Positions 58,001 to 64,000 of a DNA stretch of 64,000 nt are shown in pieces. The position numbers were made by a program, and so were the translations under genes. The notes under the pieces are model-generated. The model did no database searches, was not told the DNA's origin, and saw nothing but the letters and a program-made list of their open reading frames with translations. The stretch's first letter is position 1. Every line of letters begins with the position of its first letter. Source of the DNA: Aurantiochytrium sp. KH105 (Eukaryota > Sar > Bigyra > Thraustochytrida > Thraustochytriidae); assembly GCA_003116975.1 (NCBI GenBank), contig BGKB01000011.1, positions 434,001 through 498,000 of the forward strand, given 5' to 3'.

Positions 58001-58496
58001 GAACGAGAATGTCGGCTCGCTTATTTGTCGCGGTCGACTTGCAAATGACGAGCAGTTGCTTCTTGAGGTCGTCGCGGTCTTTGAGGCCCTTTTTGATCTT
58101 GAAGACCTTGGTAACAAAGACGGCCTGTTCGTTTCGGGCCCGGAAGACATCGCGTTGCAATTTATGCAGCAAAAGGGCCTCGTTCTCTTCCCACCAATTG
58201 GTACCGCTGCTCTCGGGTTGTTTGTTTCTGATAACGCTGAGCGAGGATCTGCGCCGGGGTCGGCCCTGGGTGCCCCGGGTCTGTGAAGACGGCGAGCCTT
58301 CCGATCCGGCGCTGCTCAGGCTGCTCGAGCTCGCGACGCGCTTTCGCAGCGCCGAAGCTGGTCTCGTGAACCTCGCTCCAGAGAGGGTTGATCTCCGGCC
58401 TGATGGGCTCGACTCTGCTGACCCAGGTGCACTTTCGTCGCCCGTGATGATGGCAAGCGCCGGCGCCAGCGGAGGGCGCCCTGCGCCAGCATCCAT
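55017..58496 (-). CDS. SEC3: Exocyst subunit Sec3/EXOC1
   Basis: A 1159-residue subunit of the exocyst, the complex that tethers secretory vesicles at the plasma membrane. Residues 1-100 are disordered and Ser/Arg-rich. A Sec3 PIP2/Rho-binding PH-like domain follows (about 105-265; KVFKIKKGLKDRDDLKKQL, YTLLELCRRYFGF). A charged linker (about 285-365) precedes the long helical Sec3 core with the signature DAWMANYNMELNTMRKDI. The C-terminal rod bundle runs to the end. The ATG at 58496 is preferred; ATGs at 58568 and further up exist but lie in a TGAT-repeat leader. The neighbouring NCL gene ends 288 bp upstream. Nothing is missing. Confidence 0.85.
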   Translation of the reverse strand: MDAGAGRPPLAPALAIITGDESAPGSAESSPSGRRSTLSGARFTRPASALRKRVASSSSLSSAGSEGSPSSQTRGTQGRPRRRSSLSVIRNKQPESSGTNWWEENEALLLHKLQRDVFRARNEQAVFVTKVFKIKKGLKDRDDLKKQLLVICKSTATNKRADILVHIVTLKTWSIRSSNSLQSLRVVDGAPAIPFSSLFDDSSLTLKLEFHGKTYKSKLYMLAKSLGDKSITQYTLLELCRRYFGFAPSMMGVNISELQLLATDERYLNRCALFNESRTSARDLDSPSNSSSGRPAPARGLAGAEGDVPGDLRGNGNDRRESDDDDDDGDPNEDIDERSLGDGSHSGGGGHRRSSRSRRKSDDEDEAPPVELLNVAEQEELLQILEAEGLTSVTSGKLSETLHARIHALEEETGSTMRQWENRGDNTDYVSDNAASQDPVGLFDPIAVLVDQLERVHDELSDMDAWMANYNMELNTMRKDIHKIEHENNRLQVQARNHESLRLHLATLLSRYAVSPSAIEVIDNLDIILRQDALGEVEKGAQPAEGKEPALVRLSKTATELSLAAAGQAHLRHLPAHERNANSYSNKDAHFAEEPYLRAINQRVTELHDQVERFCSYVHFFISNRIRSNADIFRQTIASISSSHASQLPCIARQDAMHRTMAPYRTLIGALQELQDGGFESVVQVYVSDMGEAYGDVVRNFNNVMSKLAFSNSNERFAAAHRLALQTSEEARIGDHMSERQLSEAIAQKVVSAVFAPRQEDLSLSRAFAHSLEQIVPMVMDEQDFLGSAFYSINEESGKASSSEGQSNGVEFFGGRMTSDEAVRQRNATLDKIFIGKADLMTGLASFVQQAHAQRDIVQILLMLAETEAVVLEYGKRSKFIRGILMDAPSGLRPQLENALRAWVDEQRAWVSAARSNELTSQPGILGGLLKLPRLIDMVTALWDESAARQRSICPRETYDSRSTKFGQNAIGNGLEQLTTTVLQTVERLCVASHGAADRLRIENFHFAIETLPYRGGTALQRVVLDARKEFESSLERLVLVLLKANLSGLFGFVQEIDDLLETCDISQLVYHRPRAILAAVLQENSETRLRKGLEAVRNAAHAQFPQNPPVFALVLASARDTLLQTYDHYVHLVTEGYGDLVKPTRSQVEDLVQKVLVA

Positions 58497-58783
58497 GCTT
58501 TTTGCGTTTGCGCCAACGATCTGGCTCGCGCTCTTTGCAAGGAAAGTTGAATGATTGATTTGATCCATTTGATTGATCCATCGGTTCGGCAAAAAGATTT
58601 TCAAGAGCAATCGTTCACAGTGACAAGGTATAGCAGCAAGGCACGAAGTCACACGGTGTTGCAAGAGCGCTGGGAGCGACGACCGAGGCTCGTCACAAAA
58701 TATCCCTATTGCCATCACGTAGTCAAACCAATACCACCAAGGCTGGCAGAGAGTTGGAAAAAAAAATATGTCAGCACTAACAA

Positions 58784-60688
58784 TCAATCGAGGCCAAAAA
58801 CGTTCTCGAGAACGTAGACGATGACGAGCGAGAGTGGAAAGAGGGAAAAGACAAAGACGGCCATGCGCAAAGTTTGGACCCGCTGGTACGCGACGAAAAT
58901 CATGCAGGACTCAACAAAGAGAATGGAAATGGTCTCGGCAGAGAACTCCCAGGCAAGGCCCCGAAAGTAGACGAGGGCCAGAAAAACGCCAAGACAAAGC
59001 GTGTTGTTCATGATGGCTGCACCCGTGAGCGAAGTGAGAGAGATTGTGACAGTCTTGGATGTCTTTTTGAGCGCATACGAGTAGGAGGCAATAAACTCAG
59101 ACGCGTTGGAGGCCAAAGGCGCCAGAATGAAAGAAATGTAAAAGGAGGAAATACCAAGCACCTTGCCCATTTGACCCATGACGTCGACCATGGCGTCACT
59201 GAAGAGCAACACCAGCACGGTGCCAGTAATCATGAGTCGGAACGAGCGAAAAATGATGATGCGACGCTGCTTTTCTGGAGGCAGGTCCGCGAGGTCCTCG
59301 GGTACCTCCTCCTCCTCCTCTTCGTCATTATCGGCGTTGTCGCCGTCGCCTGACTGAGCCTCTTGATCACCATTGCGCTCGGCCGAACTGGACATGGCCC
59401 TCGCAAGCTGGCCACGTTGGCTTTCGATGTTGCGGCGGACAGCAGACGGCGAGTTGTTGACGTGGTGCTCCATGAGCTCGTCGAGTTGGTCGTCTGCAAC
59501 ATCGCTACGAACAGTGGACCCGTTCGAGCCATACCGAGAGGTGTTTTGCGCCGCGGCGTCGCTTCCCTTGGGCTTGACAAGCTTGATCATACTATCGAGG
59601 AATTCGGTAAAATGAATTTTGCCGTCGCCATCCGTGTCCATCTCGTTCATGAAATTGTTGAGGTTTTCCTTGGTGTGCTGAATGTGAAGGTCGGCAAGCA
59701 GGAGCTGTAGCTCGTGGGCGTCAATGCTGTCGTCACCGTTGACATCGTACTGGCGAAAGAACTTGCGCACGACGCTTTCGAAGCGCTGTTTGCGATGCTC
59801 AGACTCGAGCAGTCCCGACTGCTGCGAGTTTCCGAACTCGCTGCTGAGCGTGTTAAAAAAAGCACCTTGAAGACTGAGCATGCCTGACTTGAGCGCGTAG
59901 GCGCGCTTGTCATCGACAATGTTTTGCAGAACCTTGTCATCTTTGGATCCGCGCACCTGCTTGTACAGGTAGCGCAAGAACAAAGCGGTGCAGAGGATGA
60001 GCCCAATGGCCGCGAAGACCTTTTCGTGCGCGGCAAGGCCTGCCTCTGGGTCGTCTCCTCGCTTGTAAGCAAAGGCGGCGCCCTGGATGATCAGATACGA
60101 AATGGCTGTCAAGCCAATATTGCGCGCTCCGCTGCGCATTGCCTCGGCGTCGGCCTCGACGCCCGTGTTTCGCCAGGGGTTCTTTTCGTCTCCGCGAAGC
60201 TTTTTCCATGACGCGGGCGCGTTCGCTGGCTTGGCATAGCAGCAGCGTCCCGAGGACTTGGAAATGCTTACACGCCCTGCCACGATGGAGAGCGTCCAAG
60301 GGATGGTGAGGAGCATGATGGTCGATCCAGCGAGCGCCCCCACGCCGACCTGAAGCTGCTCTTTGGCCTCGTGAATATCGCCCAGGCCGGAGAAGAGGAT
60401 GACGGCCGAGTCAGGCAGCGCGCCGAGGACAGGGATGACGACGCTGCCAACAATGGGAGCCACCTCAGGCAACAGAAGGAGCAGTTCGCTGCCGTCGGCG
60501 ATCATGTTGCTTGCCTGGTACAGGACGAAGCCGTACACGAGGCCAAGAAACATGAGCTGCACGATGCCTCCGAACGTTGGATCGAGTGAGATTCCATACG
60601 CCTGTGGCTCTATGCACTGATCCGGCAGGTCGTACAGGCCTGGCAGGCTGTGCAGGGGCACGAAGAGCTTGCTCAACGTCTCGCCCAT
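58784..60688 (-). CDS. NCL-type Na+/Ca2+ exchanger-like protein with EF-hands
   Basis: A 634-residue Ca2+/cation antiporter of the plant NCL/EF-CAX type. Two sets of membrane helices flank a cytosolic loop that carries two EF-hands. The first alpha repeat is GSVVIPVLGALPDSAVILFSG (shown by its parts GSVVIPVLG and ALPDSAV, about 90-110) and the second is APLASNASEFIASYS (about 519-533). EF-hand loops are DVNGDDSIDAHE (about 314-325) and DTDGDGKIHFTE (about 348-359); both keep all six Ca2+-ligand positions. In known members cytosolic Ca2+ binding activates export. The ATG at 60688 is chosen; the longer frame runs through a GAGC repeat. The repeat tract at 60733-60776 lies in the leader, about 45-90 bp upstream. 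Confidence 0.88.
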   Translation of the reverse strand: MGETLSKLFVPLHSLPGLYDLPDQCIEPQAYGISLDPTFGGIVQLMFLGLVYGFVLYQASNMIADGSELLLLLPEVAPIVGSVVIPVLGALPDSAVILFSGLGDIHEAKEQLQVGVGALAGSTIMLLTIPWTLSIVAGRVSISKSSGRCCYAKPANAPASWKKLRGDEKNPWRNTGVEADAEAMRSGARNIGLTAISYLIIQGAAFAYKRGDDPEAGLAAHEKVFAAIGLILCTALFLRYLYKQVRGSKDDKVLQNIVDDKRAYALKSGMLSLQGAFFNTLSSEFGNSQQSGLLESEHRKQRFESVVRKFFRQYDVNGDDSIDAHELQLLLADLHIQHTKENLNNFMNEMDTDGDGKIHFTEFLDSMIKLVKPKGSDAAAQNTSRYGSNGSTVRSDVADDQLDELMEHHVNNSPSAVRRNIESQRGQLARAMSSSAERNGDQEAQSGDGDNADNDEEEEEEVPEDLADLPPEKQRRIIIFRSFRLMITGTVLVLLFSDAMVDVMGQMGKVLGISSFYISFILAPLASNASEFIASYSYALKKTSKTVTISLTSLTGAAIMNNTLCLGVFLALVYFRGLAWEFSAETISILFVESCMIFVAYQRVQTLRMAVFVFSLFPLSLVIVYVLENVFGLD

Positions 60689-62815
60689 GGTGCCGTGCCC
60701 GCGGCGGACGACTCCGCCTTTGCGCGCGACGGGCGAGCGAGCGAGCGAGCGAGCGAGCGAGCGTGCGTGCGTGCGTGGGGCGGGCAGGCGGGGGAGTGAA
60801 TTGACGCGAGGCAGACAGCGCGGCGGGCTTACCGTCAAGAGAGACGTGCGCGCGCGCGCGCGTGCGTTCAACCCGTCGCGCAAGTATGTATGTACTATAT
60901 CTTTTTGCTTTTTGCCACCACCAAGGCTTCATGGTATAGGCCTATTCGTAGTAGGGCCTACTAGTACAACTCACAGTCATCGAGGCCCGTGCATTGAAGA
61001 CTCCCGTGATGCTTGCTTGACCGATTGCAGAGGCCAAGGGCTTGCTGCCGTCAAGAGAAGAAGGCTGGGCTGACTGGCTGGCTGCTTACTCGAACGGGAT
61101 CCTGTTCGGATCTTGTTCCCATCCTGACGTTATTATTTCCCCTCCTCCTCATCATTATCATCCAATTCAACGATCTCGTGCAGTCTTCCACTTCTTCTCC
61201 TCCTTTTATTGCCGTTGCCACACAGACCCGTCTCTTTCGCGCTTGACGGCCACGTTGAATGCTGCAACTGCTGCTGCTGCTTTTGCTTCCCGGCTTGAAG
61301 ACTCGGAAAAAAAGGAGAAGAGGGTCTGGCGCTCGCGCGAGCCCACTCCCCCACAAGAAAATATCGGCGGCAACGCAGGTCTACACGGGAGTGAGAGCAG
61401 CGCTCTCGACAGTTGCGGCAACTCCGGCACTAGGGATTCTGGCAACCCTGCCATCAGACTCGCGACCAACTAACTCTTCAGACGGGAGCAGCAGCAGCAG
61501 CAGCAGCACCTGTTGCAAGAGCAACACTCTCAGTTCGTTGTCGTCAAAGAGGCACCAGACAAGAGCAAGGTGAGTCATTGAGCGAGTGAGTTGGAGAGTG
61601 ACCTCAGCCTGTATGCCTTGAAAATCCGCGTGTCTCATGGCTGTGTATGCCATGTCTTGAACATGATGTTGATCAAAATCAGTCCGTGATAAGCCGTGAT
61701 GTAGGCTTACGTATGCAGTGAGTTGGCGTTCGCAACCAAATGATCTACAGAACGCAAAATGGGACGGTCGTCTGGCCGAAAACGGTAACCCGAGCCTGGA
61801 ATCGAGAGGTTTGTTTTTCTCTTGCTGGCCTCCACAACCTACGTGGGTGGAGAAGCATGAACCTGGCCTGACTGTGAGTCCTCCCTCGAGCGAAGTTGCA
61901 ACACTCGAACCGCTCGTCTCCGCGAATTGTGCGCGCATCCCTTCACCCCTTTTCCCCCCGCAGTGCGCGCTGGCCGGCCTTCTATCGTCCTCGCCCCCTC
62001 CTTCGCGCCGGTCTGTCTTCGCTCCCATCTGCGGCCCACAGCCGCCTCGTTCTCCCCGTCCCCCTTCCCCCACGTACTCCCCTCACCTCCCCGCTGCGGC
62101 CCGCAGCGCGCCGCAACAACCACCTGAAGAAAGCGCGTTCGCGGAAGTCTGGGGCCGGCCGCCGCTGCCGCTGCGGCCCACACCCGCCCCGCAGACCGTG
62201 CGCGCAGGGGCGGCGGGAGGGGGGCGCCGGCTGGGGCGGACCAGGCGGCGCCGCGACGGTCCGGATCCGGCCGCGCCGCGCCAGAAATGGCCCCGCGCGG
62301 CTCTCAATCGACCGCAGCGCAGCGCAGCGCAACGCGAAGTGCTCCTGGCTGCTGCAGCAGCTGCAGGCAGGTGGCGCGTGCGCAGGATCTGGATTCGTAT
62401 CTTTCTTCACGTTTCTCCGCGCAGGGGCCTGCCGGCCGCTGCCGACAGCGCCTGCGGCCGCTGCGACCCCTGCGACCCCTGCGACGCCTTCCGTTCTGAT
62501 CTGATCGAGGGCTTCGCGCGCCGCGAGTGAACGAAGCGTGCGTTGCGAACCTGAAGTTCCGAGACGGCGTCGGTTGGCCGCACGGCGTCTGAATGAGAGG
62601 TGAAAGTTCCTGCGCTTCGTAGGAGCACTGCCAGCTTGCTAGTAGGAGGAGGAGGCGCGGAGGATTGGATTTGAGGTCGAGCAGACCCGAAACAAATCCT
62701 TGGAGTCCGGGCAGGAGGCAGGAACAGGCCTGCGGAGAGCGAAGCGTGGGCGTGTGGCGATTAATTGCACGCACGTCCAGTCGGTGCCGTGCTGCCCGCT
62801 GCTCGCGCGAGGAAG
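60689..62815. promoter_or_regulatory. 2.1 kb repeat-rich region between NCL exchanger and hydrolase genes
   Basis: This divergent region contains a (GAGC)n/(GTGC)n tract at 60733-60776, a (GC)n tract at 60846-60863, TAGGCCTA at 60937-60944 and an (AGC)n tract at 61486-61508. Frames on either strand are Arg/Pro/Ser-rich and carry no known domain. A candidate internal exon at 61482-61569 is discussed under findings. A small spliced gene in this region cannot be excluded. Confidence 0.5.
60733..60776. repeat. (GCGA)n / (GCGT)n tetranucleotide tract
   Basis: About seven units of GCGA then four of GCGT, in the leader of the NCL gene. Confidence 0.9.
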
Positions 62816-63943
62816 ATGGACATCGTGGTCAAGCAGCCGCGCGCGGCGGCACTGGGCGCGGCGATCCTGGCGCTGCTCGCATACCGGTCGAGACTCGGCC
62901 TGCAAAAGGCGCTCGTGCACCTCATTTACAGGATTCGCGTGCTCCGGCTCAAATTAAGGCTGGGAAGCGTCGACAAGGAGGCGCTGTACGGCAAGGTGGC
63001 CAAGACGGCCAGCAGCAAGGGCTCGCCGGAGCTCCATGCGCTGACGGAGCTCTTCTATGGCATGGGCAAAGACGCCAAGCCAGAGATGAGTGACACATGG
63101 CAAAAGTCCATGTTCTTCATGGACAATTTTTATGCGCTGGGACTTTTCGGACCGCTGTTCTCCAGTGAGCGCGTCCAGGAGACCAAAATTGACGGCGTGC
63201 GCTGCGCATGGGTCACGCACCCGGATGCCAACGTCACGGACGATTCCGGTGTGCTCATCTACTGCCACGGTGGCGGCTACTTCTCCGGCACGCTCAACGC
63301 ATACCGCGCACCGTGCGGCGAGCTGAGTCGCCGCACGGGATGCCGCACGCTCTTTGTCGACTACACGCGCGTCCCCAAGGGAAGCATCGCCAACGCGCGC
63401 GATCAGTTCGTCCGTGTCTACGCCTCTCTGCTCAAGACCATCTCTCCGTCCAAGATCTCGCTCGCCGGCGACTCGGCAGGTGGTGGCTTTGTCATGGGCG
63501 TGCTTCAGGGAATCCGTAACCAGAACTTGGCCATGCCTGCCTGTGGTGTCATGCTGTCGCCCTGGGGAGATATTGCCAACACGAGCGAAGAATACAAGGC
63601 CAACAACAAGGACATGCTCTTTTCCTTTGCTCACTTCTTTGATGTGCTCGGAGACAAGGCCGCAGAGGTGTCTGGCAAGCCCGCCGACGATCCGGACAAC
63701 AGTTTCCTCAACGGCGGCTTCAAGTATTTCCCGCCCATCATGATCACCTGCGGCGAGACCGAGCGGCTCTACGGCGACACCAAGCTCTTCATTGAGCGAG
63801 CCAAGGCAGACGGCGTCAAGGTCACCAAGGACATCGACCCTTATGCCCTCCACATTTACCCCATCTTCTATGGCTTTGGCGTCCCCGAGTTTGACGCCTG
63901 TCTGGACAGAATCTGCTCCTTTATCAAGAGCAACATCAACTAA
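62816..63943 (+). CDS. HSL-type alpha/beta hydrolase (Abhydrolase_3)
   Basis: A 375-residue serine hydrolase of the hormone-sensitive-lipase family, whose members cleave short acyl esters or acetylated small molecules. An N-terminal hydrophobic helix (about residues 8-24) suggests a signal anchor in the endoplasmic reticulum membrane, as in arylacetamide deacetylase. The oxyanion motif is HGGGY (about 149-153). The nucleophile motif is GDSAGGG (about 218-224), so Ser220 is the likely nucleophile. The acid is uncertain because the usual Asp site reads CGETERLYGD (about 310-319). The probable His is in YALHIYP (about 345). The ATG at 62816 is chosen over a frame opening 51 bp upstream. The gene ends 57 bp before the window's right edge. 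Confidence 0.87.
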   Translation: MDIVVKQPRAAALGAAILALLAYRSRLGLQKALVHLIYRIRVLRLKLRLGSVDKEALYGKVAKTASSKGSPELHALTELFYGMGKDAKPEMSDTWQKSMFFMDNFYALGLFGPLFSSERVQETKIDGVRCAWVTHPDANVTDDSGVLIYCHGGGYFSGTLNAYRAPCGELSRRTGCRTLFVDYTRVPKGSIANARDQFVRVYASLLKTISPSKISLAGDSAGGGFVMGVLQGIRNQNLAMPACGVMLSPWGDIANTSEEYKANNKDMLFSFAHFFDVLGDKAAEVSGKPADDPDNSFLNGGFKYFPPIMITCGETERLYGDTKLFIERAKADGVKVTKDIDPYALHIYPIFYGFGVPEFDACLDRICSFIKSNIN

Positions 63944-64000
63944 TCTATTTTTTCGTGGCATGCTTGGTTGCCTACTTCTGAAGCCTTTCGTTCGAGTGGC

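Noticed and set aside
62954-63961. 335-codon minus-strand frame at the right end
   Set aside because: Antisense of the alpha/beta hydrolase, whose HGGG and GDSAGG motifs fix the coding strand.

Overview
This is a gene-dense, GC-rich nuclear segment of a protist. It carries about 23 protein genes on both strands. Nearly all are uninterrupted reading frames of up to 5.8 kb, but three genes clearly contain short GT-AG introns of about 90-120 nt. The gene set includes a kinesin-14, the cilium-linked WD40 protein WDR92/DNAAF10, a polycystin-type channel, an NCL-type EF-hand Ca2+ exchanger, BT1 transporter, exocyst Sec3, PIG-Q, Sec61 gamma, Ski2 and Dna2. Together with mostly intronless genes, tetranucleotide-rich leaders and high GC at third codon positions, this points to a stramenopile, most likely a thraustochytrid (Labyrinthulea). 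That placement is an inference from style and gene content; no marker gene in the window proves it.

Layout. 0-10 kb: the end of a kinesin-14, a BT1-family transporter divergent from an MPPED-type metallophosphoesterase, an unknown coiled-coil protein divergent from WDR92, and an FtsH-like AAA protein that lacks its peptidase. 10-19 kb: a very unusual PH + DnaJ protein, a 2.3 kb gene-free stretch rich in simple repeats, an AIG1/septin-like P-loop GTPase and a DUF6151/GFA-type zinc protein. 19-26 kb: a triple-SH3 protein with long charged helices, a 79-residue small protein, then 3.5 kb without a convincing gene. 26-34 kb: the RNA-decay helicase Ski2, convergent with a YqaJ/lambda-exonuclease-type nuclease, then PIG-Q and Sec61 gamma. 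34-37 kb: a tandem pair of nearly identical short-chain dehydrogenases that share the same intron. 37-47 kb: a large ankyrin protein divergent from Dna2, which carries a long polyglutamine minisatellite. 47-61 kb: a run of four minus-strand genes, namely a three-exon coiled-coil protein, a giant ankyrin-polycystin channel, Sec3 and the NCL exchanger. 61-64 kb: a repeat-rich upstream region and an HSL-type alpha/beta hydrolase.

How the genes relate. These are mostly housekeeping functions and there is no operon logic. Two loose themes can be seen: calcium handling (polycystin channel and EF-hand exchanger) and nucleic-acid turnover (Ski2, YqaJ nuclease, Dna2). Gene order is set by divergent promoters of about 0.2-0.9 kb and tight convergent 3' ends (59 bp between Ski2 and the YqaJ gene). 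I recognise no mobile element, virus-like element, CRISPR array, rRNA or tRNA gene.
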